The translations under genes and the position numbers were made by a program. DNA of 27,785 nucleotides from LMUY01 sp964235495 (GTDB lineage: Bacteria > Pseudomonadota > Alphaproteobacteria > Acetobacterales > Acetobacteraceae), in NCBI GenBank assembly GCA_964235495.1, contig CAXSAX010000042.1, forward strand, positions 1-27,785, written 5' to 3'. Of this stretch, positions 14,741 to 23,110 are shown piece by piece. Each line of letters starts with the position of its first letter. Positions within the stretch are counted from its first letter, which is position 1. The notes below the pieces were generated by a model. The model was not told the origin of the DNA and made no database searches. It saw only the letters and a list, made by a program, of their open reading frames with translations.

Positions 14741-15784
14741 TCAGTACATGGACGTCAGCACGTTGCGCAGCCGCTTCATCTCCTCCAGCGCGCGGCCGGT
14801 GCCGAGCGCCACGCAGGACAGCGGATCCTCGGCCACCACCACCGGCAGCCCGGTCGCATCCCGCAAAATCTGGTCCAGACGATACAGCAAGGCGCCGCCG
14901 CCAGTCAGCACGATTCCCTTGTCCACGATGTCGGCCGCCAGCTCCGGCGGGGTGTTCTCCAGCGCCACCTTGACCGCCTCCAGGATCGCGCTGACCGGCT
15001 CGGCCAGGCTTTCGGAGATTTGCCGCTGGCTGACATGCACCTCGCGCGGCACGCCGTTCATCAGGTCGCGGCCTTTTACCTCGCGGTACGGGCCCTCCTC
15101 GCCATAATCGGGCGGGCAGGCGGCGCCGATGTCGATCTTGATGCGCTCGGCCGAGCTTTCGCCGATCAGCAGATTATGGTTGCGGCGGATGTAGCTGATG
15201 ATCGCCTCGTCCATCTTATCGCCGCCGACCCGCACGCTGCGGCTGTAGACGATGCCGCCCAAGGAGATCACCGCGACTTCCGTGGTGCCGCCGCCGACAT
15301 CGACGATCATGGAGCCGGACGGCTCCGTGACCGGCAGTCCGGCGCCGATCGCGGCGGCCATCGGCTCCTCGATCAGCATGACCTTGCGGGCGCCGGCGGA
15401 CTCGGCGCTCTCCTGGATGGCGCGGCGCTCCACCGCGGTCGAGCCGGAGGGCACGCAGACGATGATCATGGGGGAGGAGAAGCCGCGTCGGGCGTGCACC
15501 TTGCGGATGAAGTGCTTGATCATTTCCTCCGCCACCTCGAAGTCGGCGATCACGCCGTCGCGCAGCGGCCGGATGGCGGAGATGTTGCCCGGGGTGCGGC
15601 CGAGCATCTGCTTGGCCTCCTCCCCCACCGCCAGCACTTGCTTCTTGCCGCGCACGTCCGCGATGGCAACGACCGAGGGTTCGTCCAGCACGATGCCGCG
15701 GCCCTTGACATAGACCAGGGTGTTCGCCGTGCCGAGATCGATGGCCATGTCGGCAGACATGAACCCGAACAGGGAGCCAAACAT
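14741..15784 (-). CDS. mreB: Rod shape-determining protein MreB (bacterial actin)
   Basis: This 347-residue cytoplasmic actin homologue forms membrane-bound filaments that guide lateral wall synthesis. The five actin-fold nucleotide motifs are visible: phosphate 1 AIDLGTANTLVYVKG, connect 1 around IRPLRDGVIADFE, phosphate 2 IVDVGGGTTEVAVISL, adenosine motif VLTGGGALL and connect 2 near the C-terminus. The N-terminal MFGSLFGFMSADMAIDLG has the short hydrophobic lead used for membrane contact. It is the first gene of the mreB-mreC-mreD-mrdA-rodA operon. The 234-base divergent region upstream (15785-16018) should hold its promoter, but I see only weak hexamers. Confidence 0.98.
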   Translation of the reverse strand: MFGSLFGFMSADMAIDLGTANTLVYVKGRGIVLDEPSVVAIADVRGKKQVLAVGEEAKQMLGRTPGNISAIRPLRDGVIADFEVAEEMIKHFIRKVHARRGFSSPMIIVCVPSGSTAVERRAIQESAESAGARKVMLIEEPMAAAIGAGLPVTEPSGSMIVDVGGGTTEVAVISLGGIVYSRSVRVGGDKMDEAIISYIRRNHNLLIGESSAERIKIDIGAACPPDYGEEGPYREVKGRDLMNGVPREVHVSQRQISESLAEPVSAILEAVKVALENTPPELAADIVDKGIVLTGGGALLYRLDQILRDATGLPVVVAEDPLSCVALGTGRALEEMKRLRNVLTSMY

Positions 15785-16018
15785 GCGGCGGAAGTTCCAG
15801 ATGGGGCGGGACGGGGCGGAAGCGTGGGCTTAAGCGCCTGCCCTGCCCGGGGCAAGCCCGTCCCTCCGGACCGCCGCCGGCAATGCGGCGGCTTGGCCAT
15901 GCGCCCGCCATATTAACGCGCTATCGTCAATCTTGCGCCAAAAGAAGTCTGGCGACCGCGACGAGCGTTGACCCAGCCGGGGCCGGGAAGGCCGGCTGCA
16001 TTGCAAATGGAGAGAAGC

Positions 16019-16264
16019 ATGACTGCGAAGACGTTGACCATGGCCGCGCTGACCATGGCTTTGGGCCTTGGCGCCTGCACCGACCCCTACAGCCCCGGCC
16101 AGCGTGCAGTGGGAGGCGGCGTGATCGGCGGCCTCGGCGGCGCCGGCATCGGCGCGCTCGCTGGCGGCGGCAAAGGGGCGCTGATTGGCGGCCTGGCCGG
16201 CACGGCGGTCGGCGCCGGCACGGGCGCCGCGACGACGCCGCAACGCCCGGCCTACGGCTACTAA
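16019..16264 (+). CDS. Glycine-zipper lipoprotein
   Basis: This 81-residue protein begins with a lipoprotein signal peptide ending in the lipobox LGAC (Cys20). After YSPGQRAVGGG it is a run of GxxxG repeats (GGVIGGLGGAGIGALAGGG and GALIGGLAGTAVGAGTG), the glycine-zipper pattern of the 17-kDa antigen/YMGG-type envelope proteins. These are usually small outer-membrane or periplasmic lipoproteins of unclear function. The ATG at 16019 has GGAGAG at 16009-16014; an upstream in-frame ATG at 16007 lacks a good site. It is a single-gene unit, divergent from mreB and closed by a strong hairpin. Confidence 0.85.
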   Translation: MTAKTLTMAALTMALGLGACTDPYSPGQRAVGGGVIGGLGGAGIGALAGGGKGALIGGLAGTAVGAGTGAATTPQRPAYGY

Positions 16265-16270
16265 AACTGT

Positions 16271-16299
16271 CCGCCCCGCCCGGCGCACGGGCGGGGCGG
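16271..16299. terminator. Bidirectional intrinsic terminator, 12-bp GC stem
   Basis: A perfect 12-bp stem (16271-16282 pairing with 16288-16299) with a GCGCA loop lies between the convergent glycine-zipper and symporter genes. Plus-strand reading is followed by CTTCTTC. Minus-strand reading is followed by ACAGTTTTAG. Both directions therefore have a T-rich tail, better on the minus strand. It probably ends both transcripts. Confidence 0.8.
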
Positions 16300-16304
16300 C
16301 TTCT

Positions 16305-17789
16305 TCAGGCCAGTGCCGGCCCACGCCGGGTGGCCGGAATAATGGCGCTGACCAGGGCGGCGACCGCGATGTTGGCCGCCAACGCCAGCATGCCGATATA
16401 AAATGTGTAGCCGACGCCGCCAAGGGCCAGGGTGTGCAGCGGCTTCAGCCCATCCGTCCACGCGACGAAAGTTCCGCCGAAGAAGCCGACGGCCCAGCCG
16501 GCGAGCAGCGCCGGGCCGCTGAACCAGCGGGTGAACAGCCCGAACACGACGGCGGGGAAGGTCTGCAGGATCCATAGGCCGCCCAGCAGCTGCAGGTCGA
16601 GCGCCACCGAGTTGTCCAGGAACAGCACGAAGCCGAGCGCCCCCAGCTTCACCACCATGGACACCGCCTTGGCCACCGCCGCCTCGCCAGCCGCGGAGAT
16701 GTCCGGGTTGACGTAGGCTTTCCAGAAGTTGCGGGTGAACAGGTTGGCCGCGCCGATGGACATGACGGCGGCGGGCACCAGCGCGCCGATGCCGATGGCC
16801 GCGAACGCGAAACCCGCGAACCAGCCGGGGAACAGTGCCTTGAACAGCGCCGGCACCACGCCGGTCGCCGTGGCCGGCTTCACTCCGGCCGCGATGGCCA
16901 TGTAGCCCAACAGCGCGATCAGCCCGAGCAGCAGCGTGTACGCCGGCAACAGGATCGCGTTCTTGCGGATGGTGTCGCCGCTGCGAGAGGCGAAGATGCC
17001 GGTCAGCGTGTGCGGGTACATGAACGCCGCCATGGCGGAGCCGAGCGCCGTGGTGGCGTACGGCAGGTACTGCGCCGGTCTCAGCACGACGCCGCCGCTG
17101 CCCTTGGCGGTGAACGCCGCGTCTGCGGCGGCGAACACCGCGCCATAGCCGCCGAGCTTGAGCGGGATGATCGCCACCGCCACCAGCACCACGATGTAGA
17201 TCATGATGTCCTTGACGAAGGCGATCAGCGCCGGCGCGCGCAGCCCGGCGGAGTAGGTGTAGAGCGCCAGCACTAGGAAGGCGATGACCAGCGGGATTTC
17301 ACCGTTCAAGCCAAGCGCCTTGATCACCACCTCCATGCCGATCAGCTGCAGCGCGATGTAGGGCATGGTGGCGAGCACGCCGGTGATGGCCACCGCCAGC
17401 TCCAGCGGGCGGGAGCCGTAGCGCGCCAGCACCACGTCCGCTGCCGTGACGTGCCCGGCCTTGGCCGCCACCGCCCACAGCCGGGGCATGATGGTGAACA
17501 CGATCGGATAGACGATGATGGTGTAGGGCAGCGCGAAGAAGCCGTACGCGCCCACGGAATACACCAGCGCCGGCACCGCGATGACCGTGTAGGCTGTGTA
17601 GAAGTCGCCGCCGACCAGGAACCAGGTGACCCAGGTGCCGAACTGGCGGCCGCCCAGCCCCCACTCGTCGATGTGCGCCAGCGTGGCCGGCCGTCGCCAG
17701 CGCGCGGCGACGAAGCCCATGACGGAGACCAGGGCGAAGAAGAAGACGAACACCGCAAAGGCCGGCCAGTCGATGGTGGCGCTGATCAC
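16305..17789 (-). CDS. Sodium:solute symporter family permease (SSS family, MctP-like monocarboxylate type)
   Basis: This 494-residue polytopic protein has about 13 hydrophobic segments. Sequence landmarks of the SSS family are WGLGGRQFGTWVTWFLVGGDFYTAYT in the first helices (GGRQFGTW, GGDFYTAY) and the MYPHTLTGIFASRSGDTIRKN segment (read as YPHTLTGIFASRSGD). The closest remembered relatives are the Rhizobium MctP-type transporters for pyruvate, lactate or alanine; that specificity is inference. It starts with GTG at 17787-17789, overlapping the stop of the small DUF3311 gene as GTGA. DUF3311-plus-symporter is a standing pair in proteobacteria. It ends at a shared terminator with the glycine-zipper gene. 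Confidence 0.9.
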   Translation of the reverse strand: MISATIDWPAFAVFVFFFALVSVMGFVAARWRRPATLAHIDEWGLGGRQFGTWVTWFLVGGDFYTAYTVIAVPALVYSVGAYGFFALPYTIIVYPIVFTIMPRLWAVAAKAGHVTAADVVLARYGSRPLELAVAITGVLATMPYIALQLIGMEVVIKALGLNGEIPLVIAFLVLALYTYSAGLRAPALIAFVKDIMIYIVVLVAVAIIPLKLGGYGAVFAAADAAFTAKGSGGVVLRPAQYLPYATTALGSAMAAFMYPHTLTGIFASRSGDTIRKNAILLPAYTLLLGLIALLGYMAIAAGVKPATATGVVPALFKALFPGWFAGFAFAAIGIGALVPAAVMSIGAANLFTRNFWKAYVNPDISAAGEAAVAKAVSMVVKLGALGFVLFLDNSVALDLQLLGGLWILQTFPAVVFGLFTRWFSGPALLAGWAVGFFGGTFVAWTDGLKPLHTLALGGVGYTFYIGMLALAANIAVAALVSAIIPATRRGPALA

Positions 17790-17965
17790 TGCTCCGGCTC
17801 CCGCTTGGCGCTGCGCCAGACCAGCCAGGTGAGCAGCGAGCTGACCGGGACCCAGGCCAACTGGTACCAGTAGAAGAACGGGAAGCCGAACAGCGCCGGT
17901 TCGGTCATGTTGTAGAACGGCACCCAGAGCAAGCCGACAAACGGCAGCAAAAGCAGCACGGCCAC
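17786..17965 (-). CDS. DUF3311 small membrane protein, partner of SSS symporter
   Basis: This 59-residue protein has two membrane helices: VAVLLLLPFVGLLWVPFYN and YWYQLAWVPVSSLLTWLVW. The motif PFYN...P..FGFPFFYWYQ is the DUF3311 signature; such proteins are encoded directly before sodium:solute symporters and may act as a small subunit (compare YjcH before ActP). GTG at 17965 is chosen, with GGAGGG nine bases upstream. A second GTG two codons later is possible. The stop overlaps the symporter start by 4 bases. Confidence 0.85.
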   Translation of the reverse strand: MAVLLLLPFVGLLWVPFYNMTEPALFGFPFFYWYQLAWVPVSSLLTWLVWRSAKREPEQ

Positions 17966-18088
17966 GGCTTGTCGCCCTCCCCCGCCGCGACTAGAACGCG
18001 GCTTCGTCAGACCTACGGCATCGGCCCGCCGCCCGGCAAGGGACCCGGCGGGCAAACCCGCCCGCCGCACACCAGGAACACCGCCACG

Positions 18089-18526
18089 ATGCACGCCAGC
18101 CACATCACCTTTCTTCCCGCCCTTCTGCTGCTTGCCGGCTGCGTCACCTCGGCGCAGCAGGCCGCCCGCAACCGGTTGCCGGTCTATGCAGCCGACCTGT
18201 CCGGCAAGGCCGCGTCCTGCACGGCGCCCGAGCAGAAGCTGCTGGACGGCAAGCCCAGCACGGTGGCAATGACCACGGGCGGCGGCGGCTGGTGCGGCAT
18301 CCTGGTGACACGGGACGGCAAAGCGCTGGACGCCGGCCTGCTGACCCAGCGGCCGCGCAACGGCGCCGTCTATGTTCATCTGGTGGGCGACGACACCCGG
18401 GTGGACTACACGCCCCGCCCCGGCGCCACTGGCGCGGACAGCTTCGCCGTCAAATTCATTCCAGGAGACGAGACGATGCAGGTTACGGTCAACGCTGCCC
18501 CGAGCGCCCCGGTGGCCTCCAAGTGA
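18089..18526 (+). CDS. Putative lipoprotein with single Ig-like repeat
   Basis: This 145-residue protein has a lipoprotein signal peptide with lipobox LAGC (Cys18). The C-terminal half contains a strand pattern, VDYTPRPGATGADSFAVKF, very like the V-YTP-GxTGxDSF motif of bacterial Ig-like or cadherin-like repeats; only one copy is present. Two further cysteines (SCTAPE and GWCGIL) could form a disulfide. I do not recognise the family. It is divergent from the DUF3311 gene, with 123 bases between, and its stop overlaps the next gene's GTG. An AGGAA lies 11 bases before the ATG. Confidence 0.72.
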   Translation: MHASHITFLPALLLLAGCVTSAQQAARNRLPVYAADLSGKAASCTAPEQKLLDGKPSTVAMTTGGGGWCGILVTRDGKALDAGLLTQRPRNGAVYVHLVGDDTRVDYTPRPGATGADSFAVKFIPGDETMQVTVNAAPSAPVASK

Positions 18527-19041
18527 GGGCGCGCCGGGCAGGCTGCCTGCTGGCCGCCATGGCCTTGCTCGCCAGTGCGGCAGGGCCTGCGCAGGCGCAC
18601 TGCACCACGGCGGCCGACGAGTCCGCGTTCGACGTGGGCGCGCTCAAGAGCGAGCTGAGCGTGCTGGCGGTCGCGTGTGGCGAGGACGAGGGCTATAACG
18701 GCTTCGTCACCCGCGACCGCACGGAGCTGGTGCGGGAGGATGCGGTGGTGAACGCCTGGTTCAAGAAGACCTACGGCAAGGCGGCGCAGTCCAAGTACGA
18801 CAGCTTCATCACCTCGCAGGCCAACGAGCAGAGCATCGCCGGGCAACATGAGGGCAACCAGTTCTGCCCGCGGCTGAAGCCGGTGTTCACGGAGGTGGCA
18901 GCGGTGCCGGTGGCGCAGCTGCCGGAGTATGCCGCGGCGAAGAACCTGTCGCCGGTGGATTTCGCCTGCGTGACGGCGACGCCGGCGCGGGCGACGGGTC
19001 CGGCGCACGGCTCGCGGTCGAGCGCCCGCAAGAAGTCCTAG
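18523..19041 (+). CDS. Exported protein of unknown function with four cysteines
   Basis: The 172-residue product has a signal peptide ending in AQA near residue 25, so it is periplasmic. The mature part starts HC and has cysteines in VACGED, QFCPR and DFACVT, enough for two disulfides. The pattern LKSELSVLAVACG, YNGFVTRDRTELV, FKKTYG and FITSQANEQS matches, from memory, a family of small alphaproteobacterial exported proteins without assigned function. The last 20 residues are Arg/Ser/Lys-rich and probably disordered. It begins with GTG overlapping the stop of the lipoprotein gene (GTGA at 18523-18526), so the two are likely translated together and may act together in the envelope. Confidence 0.75.
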   Translation: MRARRAGCLLAAMALLASAAGPAQAHCTTAADESAFDVGALKSELSVLAVACGEDEGYNGFVTRDRTELVREDAVVNAWFKKTYGKAAQSKYDSFITSQANEQSIAGQHEGNQFCPRLKPVFTEVAAVPVAQLPEYAAAKNLSPVDFACVTATPARATGPAHGSRSSARKKS

Positions 19042-19060
19042 TCACAGCTGCCTTATGGAT

Positions 19061-19136
<76 letters not shown>

Positions 19137-19145
19137 GCCGCGGCC

Positions 19146-19174
19146 CGTATACCTGGCTTGGCCGCGGGGGGGAA
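19146..19174 (-). promoter_or_regulatory. Possible promoter of tRNA-Lys
   Basis: On the minus strand TATACG (19146-19151) is a fair -10 element 10 bases before the mature tRNA 5' end. With a 17-base spacer the -35 position reads TTCCCC (19169-19174), matching the consensus only in its first two bases. The -10 is believable, the -35 weak. Confidence 0.35.
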
Positions 19175-19182
19175 CCCCCTTT
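19166..19182 (+). terminator. Possible weak terminator upstream of livH
   Basis: GGGGG (19166-19170) and CCCCC (19175-19179) form a 5-bp stem closed by a GGAA tetraloop of the stable GNRA class and followed by TTT. It could limit read-through from the exported-protein genes into livH. The stem is short and the T run minimal, so confidence is low. Confidence 0.3.
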
Positions 19183-19234
19183 CCGCCATGCCGGCCGAGC
19201 GTGCGCCGGCTCCGCTCCGGAGGACCCCGCCCCC

Positions 19235-20149
19235 TTGGCCTACGCCTGCCAGCAACTCATCAACGGCGTTACCCTTGGGATGATCTACGGCCTGATCGCG
19301 GTGGGGTACACCATGGTCTATGGCATCATCGGCATGATCAACTTCGCCCATGGCGACGTGTTCATGGTCGGCGCGTTCCTCTCGCTCATCTCCCTGTTGC
19401 TGCTCGCCGCCCTGGGGATCAGCTCCGTCCCCCTCGCCCTGGCGCTGACGCTGCTGTTCGCCGCCGCCCTGGCCGGGCTGTACGGCTGGACCATCGAGCG
19501 GGTCGCCTACCGCCCCCTGCGCGGCTCGTTCCGCCTGGCGCCGCTGATCAGCGCCATCGGCATGTCCATCGTGCTGCAGAACTTCACCCAGATCGCCCAA
19601 GGGGCGCGCGTCAAGCCGATGGCGCCGCTGGTGCTCGGCGGCGTGCGGCTGTTCACCGAGGGCGGGTTCGCCGTGCAGCTGTCCTGGATGCAGGCCGCCA
19701 TCATCGCCACCACCCTGGCCGTGCTCGCGGCCTTCACCTGGCTGGTCACACGCACGCCGCTCGGCCGGGCCATGCGGGCGTGCGAGCAGGACATCCGCAT
19801 GGCCGGGCTGCTCGGCATCGACACGGACCGCACCATCAGCCTCACCTTCGTCATCGGCGCCGCCTTGGCCGCGGTCGCCGGGTTCATGTTCCTGCTGTAC
19901 TACGGCGTGATCGACTTCTTCATCGGCTTTGTGGCCGGGGTGAAGGCGTTCACCGCCGCCGTGCTGGGCGGCATCGGCTCGCTGCCCGGCGCGGTGCTGG
20001 GCGGGCTGCTGATCGGGCTGATCGAGACGTTCTGGTCGGCCTACTTCTCCGTCGCCTACAAGGACGTGGCGGCGTTCGCCATCCTCATCGTCGTGCTCAT
20101 CTTCATGCCGACCGGGCTGCTGGGCCGCGCCGACGTCGAGAAGGTGTGA
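19235..20149 (+). CDS. livH: Branched-chain amino acid ABC transporter permease LivH
   Basis: This 304-residue inner-membrane permease of the HAAT family has about eight hydrophobic segments. LINGVTLGMIYGLIAVGYTMVYGIIGMINFAHGD, read as NGVTLG, GYTMVYG and INFAHGD, is the hallmark LivH N-terminus. The EAA-like cytoplasmic loop TPLGRAMRACEQDIRMAGLLGID contacts the ATPases. The start is taken as TTG at 19235 because the homologous N-terminus begins there and GGAGGA lies 10 bases upstream; no ATG fits. It is first in the livH-livM-livG-livF operon, 5 bases from livM. The periplasmic binding protein gene is not adjacent. Confidence 0.93.
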   Translation: MAYACQQLINGVTLGMIYGLIAVGYTMVYGIIGMINFAHGDVFMVGAFLSLISLLLLAALGISSVPLALALTLLFAAALAGLYGWTIERVAYRPLRGSFRLAPLISAIGMSIVLQNFTQIAQGARVKPMAPLVLGGVRLFTEGGFAVQLSWMQAAIIATTLAVLAAFTWLVTRTPLGRAMRACEQDIRMAGLLGIDTDRTISLTFVIGAALAAVAGFMFLLYYGVIDFFIGFVAGVKAFTAAVLGGIGSLPGAVLGGLLIGLIETFWSAYFSVAYKDVAAFAILIVVLIFMPTGLLGRADVEKV

Positions 20150-20154
20150 CCCTG

Positions 20155-21489
20155 ATGCTTAAGAGGGGGAAGCTGCGCCAGGCCGGGCTGGCCGCGCTGG
20201 TGGCCCTGGGCCTGTTCGCGCCGATGATCGGGCTGCGGACGGAAGCGGGGCCCGGCTCGCTCGTGCTGCTGCCGCGGCCCTGGCTGCTGGTGGGCGTCGT
20301 GGCCGCGGTGTTCGTGCTGCGCCTGCTCGGCCTCGCCAGGGCCGGAGGCGCCCGGCGCCAGGTGGTCGCGGGCAACCGGCGCCTTGCTGAAGGCCTGTCC
20401 CGGCTCGGCCGCATCGTGGCGCCCGCCCTGCTCGCGTTCGCCGTGCTGCTGCCGTGCTTCGCCGGGCGCTACTACCTGGACCTCGGTGTGGTGGTGCTGA
20501 CGTATATCATGCTCGGCTGGGGTTTGAACATCGTCGTCGGCCTCGCCGGCCTGCTGGACCTCGGCTACGTCGCCTTCTACGCGGTCGGCGCCTACACCTA
20601 CGCGCTGATGTCCACCGGCTACGGGCTCGGCTTCTGGACCTGCCTGCCGCTCGCCGGGCTGTTCGCCGGCACCGCAGGCATGCTGCTGGGCTTCCCCGTG
20701 CTGCGTCTGCGCGGCGACTACCTCGCCATCGTGACGCTAGCGTTCGGCGAGATCATCCGAATCGTGCTGACCAACTGGACCAACCTCACCAACGGCCCGA
20801 ACGGCATCACCGACATCCCGCGCCCCACCCTGTTCGGCCTCAGGTTCACCGCGTCGGGCGGGCCGGACACGTTCGCCGGGTTCTTCGGGCTGACGCCGAG
20901 CCCGGTGCAGCGGGTGATCTACCTGTACTACGTCATCCTCGGCCTCGCGCTGCTGACCAACTGGGTCACGCTGCGGCTGCGCCGGCTGCCGCTGGGCCGG
21001 GCGTGGGAGGCGCTGCGGGAAGACGAGATCGCCTGCCGCTCGCTGGGCATCAACGTGACGGTGACCAAGCTGACCGCGTTCAGCATCGGCGCCGCCTTCG
21101 GCGGGCTCGCCGGCGCGTTCTTCGCCACCAGGCAGGCGTTCGTCAGCCCGGAGAGCTTCACCTTCATCGAGTCCGCCATCGTGCTGGCCATCGTGGTGCT
21201 GGGCGGTCTCGGCAGCCAATTGGGCGTGGCTTTGGCGGCCATCGTGATGATCGGCGGGCTGGAGCTGCTGCGCGACGTGCTGAGCGGGCTCAACACCCAG
21301 CCGGGCTTCGCCTGGCTCGGCCCGCTGGTGGGCGACATCGGCCAGTACCGGATGCTGATCTTCGGCCTGGCGCTGGTGGGCATGATGATCCTGCGGCCGC
21401 GCGGGCTGGTGTCCGGCCGCACCCCCTCCGTGGCGCTGGGCGCGCCAAAGGAGATCGCGGCCGAGCTGGTGGCGCAGGGCCGTGCCTAA
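20155..21489 (+). CDS. livM: Branched-chain amino acid ABC transporter permease LivM
   Basis: The 444-residue protein is a second HAAT permease. The long form has an N-terminal extension of about 100 residues with two or three membrane segments (as in E. coli LivM, about 425 residues), then the core: MLGWGLNIVVGLAGLLDLGYVAFYAVGAY (read as GLNIVVGLAGLLDLG and FYAVGAY), LRLRGDYLAIVTLAFGEI, and the EAA loop LGRAWEALREDEIACRSLGIN. It forms the membrane channel with LivH. The ATG at 20155 is chosen; the frame upstream is open but runs antiphase through livH. The last codons overlap the GTG start of livG. Confidence 0.93.
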   Translation: MLKRGKLRQAGLAALVALGLFAPMIGLRTEAGPGSLVLLPRPWLLVGVVAAVFVLRLLGLARAGGARRQVVAGNRRLAEGLSRLGRIVAPALLAFAVLLPCFAGRYYLDLGVVVLTYIMLGWGLNIVVGLAGLLDLGYVAFYAVGAYTYALMSTGYGLGFWTCLPLAGLFAGTAGMLLGFPVLRLRGDYLAIVTLAFGEIIRIVLTNWTNLTNGPNGITDIPRPTLFGLRFTASGGPDTFAGFFGLTPSPVQRVIYLYYVILGLALLTNWVTLRLRRLPLGRAWEALREDEIACRSLGINVTVTKLTAFSIGAAFGGLAGAFFATRQAFVSPESFTFIESAIVLAIVVLGGLGSQLGVALAAIVMIGGLELLRDVLSGLNTQPGFAWLGPLVGDIGQYRMLIFGLALVGMMILRPRGLVSGRTPSVALGAPKEIAAELVAQGRA

Positions 21490-22324
21490 GGCTTTGACGG
21501 CGATGCCTGAGCCGCTGCTGGCGGTGCAGGACCTCACCATGCGCTTCGGCGGGCTGACGGCCGTGGCGGGCTTGTGCTTCGCCGCGCAGGCGGGGCAGAT
21601 CACCTCCGTCATCGGGCCGAACGGCGCGGGCAAGACGACGGTGTTCAACTGCATCACCGGGTTCTACCGCCCCAGCGCCGGCGCGCTGCGGCTGACCCAC
21701 CCGGACGGCGCGGGCTATGCGTTGCAGCACCTGCCAGGGCACCGCATCGCGCGCCGCGCCCGGGTGGCGCGCACGTTCCAGAACATCCGCCTGTTCGCCG
21801 GCATGACGGTGCTGGAGAACCTGCTGGTGGCGCAGCACAACGCCCTGATGCCCTCCGTCGGCGCCGGGCTGCTGGCCGTGCTGGGCCTGGGCGGGCACCG
21901 CCGGGCGGAGCGGCTGGCCATTGAGCGCGCCCGGCTCTGGCTGGACGCAACGGGCCTGCTGCGCCGGGCGGACGACCCGGCGGGCGCGCTGGCCTACGGC
22001 GACCAGCGCCGGCTGGAGATCGCCCGCGCCATGTGCACCCGCCCGGTGCTGCTGTGCCTCGACGAGCCAGCCGCCGGGCTCAACCCGCGCGAGAGCGACC
22101 AATTGGCCGCGCTGCTGCGCCGCATCCGCGACGGAGCGGTGGACGCGCCCTGCTCCGTGCTGCTGATCGAGCACGACATGGGCGTGGTGATGCGTATCTC
22201 GGATCATGTCGTGGTGCTGGACCACGGCCGCAAGATCAGCGACGGACCGCCGGCCGCCGTGCGGGCGGACCCGGCGGTCATCGCCGCCTACCTCGGCGAG
22301 GGCGACGAGGACGAAGCCGCATGA
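21482..22324 (+). CDS. livG: Branched-chain amino acid ABC transporter ATP-binding protein LivG
   Basis: This 280-residue ATPase has Walker A GPNGAGKT at residues 45-52, the Q-loop region in ARTFQNIRLFAGMTVLEN, a degenerate signature AYGDQRRLEIARA in place of LSYGQQRRLEIARA, Walker B LLCLDEPAAGL and the switch His in LLIEHDMGVV. ARTFQNIRLF and LNPRES are typical of LivG rather than LivF. It energises transport together with LivF. GTG at 21482 overlaps the livM stop. An ATG at 21503 (MPEPLLAVQDL) would remove seven residues and is nearly as likely. The stop overlaps the livF ATG as ATGA. Confidence 0.92.
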   Translation: MPKALTAMPEPLLAVQDLTMRFGGLTAVAGLCFAAQAGQITSVIGPNGAGKTTVFNCITGFYRPSAGALRLTHPDGAGYALQHLPGHRIARRARVARTFQNIRLFAGMTVLENLLVAQHNALMPSVGAGLLAVLGLGGHRRAERLAIERARLWLDATGLLRRADDPAGALAYGDQRRLEIARAMCTRPVLLCLDEPAAGLNPRESDQLAALLRRIRDGAVDAPCSVLLIEHDMGVVMRISDHVVVLDHGRKISDGPPAAVRADPAVIAAYLGEGDEDEAA

Positions 22325-23037
22325 CCCTGCTGCGCCTGCAAGGCGTCACCGCGTTCTACGGCGCGATCCAGGCGCTGCGCGGCGTTGACCTGCACGTGCA
22401 GCCGGGCGAGATCGTGGCGCTGATCGGCGCCAACGGGGCGGGCAAATCGACCCTGATGATGACGGTCTGCGGCAGCCCGCGCGCCCGCGCCGGGACCATC
22501 AGCTATGACGGGCGGGACATCACCGCCGAGCCCACCCACCGCATCATGCGCAGCGGCATCGCCCAGTCGCCGGAGGGCCGCCGCATCTTCGGCCGCATGA
22601 CGGTGAACGAGAACCTGCTGATGGGCGGCCAGGTGGCGCGCATGGCCGGCTTCGAGCAGCTGCGCGAGCAGGCCTTCACCTTGTTCCCCCGCCTCAAGGA
22701 GCGCATCAACCAGCGCGCCGGCACCCTCTCCGGCGGCGAGCAGCAGATGCTGGCCATCGCCCGCGCGCTGATGACGCGGCCGCGCCTGCTGCTGCTGGAC
22801 GAGCCCTCGCTCGGCCTGGCCCCGCTGGTGGTGCGGCAGATCTTCGGCGCCATCCGCGACCTGAACCGCGACACCGGGCTGACGGTGCTGCTGGTGGAGC
22901 AGAACGCTTACCAGGCGCTGCGGTTGGCGCATCGCGGCTACGTGCTGGTCAACGGCGCGATCACCATGGAGGGGCCGGGGCGGGAGCTGCTGGCGCGGCC
23001 GGAGATCAAGGCAGCCTACCTCGAAGGCGGCCACTAG
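22321..23037 (+). CDS. livF: Branched-chain amino acid ABC transporter ATP-binding protein LivF
   Basis: The 238-residue ATPase has Walker A GANGAGKST (about 36-44), AQSPEGRRIFGRMTVNENL (the LivF-specific PEGRR.F motif), signature LSGGEQQMLAIARAL, Walker B LLLLDEPSLGLAP and the switch region LLVEQN. Length is standard. It starts at the ATGA overlap with livG and closes the transporter operon. A 10-bp perfect palindrome (23045-23054) follows the stop, but without a loop or T tract I do not call it a terminator. Confidence 0.94.
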   Translation: MTLLRLQGVTAFYGAIQALRGVDLHVQPGEIVALIGANGAGKSTLMMTVCGSPRARAGTISYDGRDITAEPTHRIMRSGIAQSPEGRRIFGRMTVNENLLMGGQVARMAGFEQLREQAFTLFPRLKERINQRAGTLSGGEQQMLAIARALMTRPRLLLLDEPSLGLAPLVVRQIFGAIRDLNRDTGLTVLLVEQNAYQALRLAHRGYVLVNGAITMEGPGRELLARPEIKAAYLEGGH

Positions 23038-23110
23038 TCTGGAACTCCGCGGAGGGAGCCGCGCTTGCACCGCCAGGTGCCGCGCACCAACCCACCTCCC
23101 GGAGACCACC

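Noticed and set aside
13184..15916. A plus-strand open frame of about 900 codons antisense to mreD, mreC and mreB
   Set aside because: Low-complexity translation typical of antisense frames in high-GC DNA; the minus-strand genes have complete family motifs.
21995..22035. LivG signature motif AYGDQRR looked like a damaged ABC signature
   Set aside because: LivG-type ATPases commonly have LSYGxQRR here, and the other nucleotide-binding motifs are intact, so the change is mild.
23045..23054. Perfect 10-bp palindrome CTCCGCGGAG after livF as a terminator
   Set aside because: It has no loop and no T tract, and such palindromes are frequent by chance in DNA this GC-rich.
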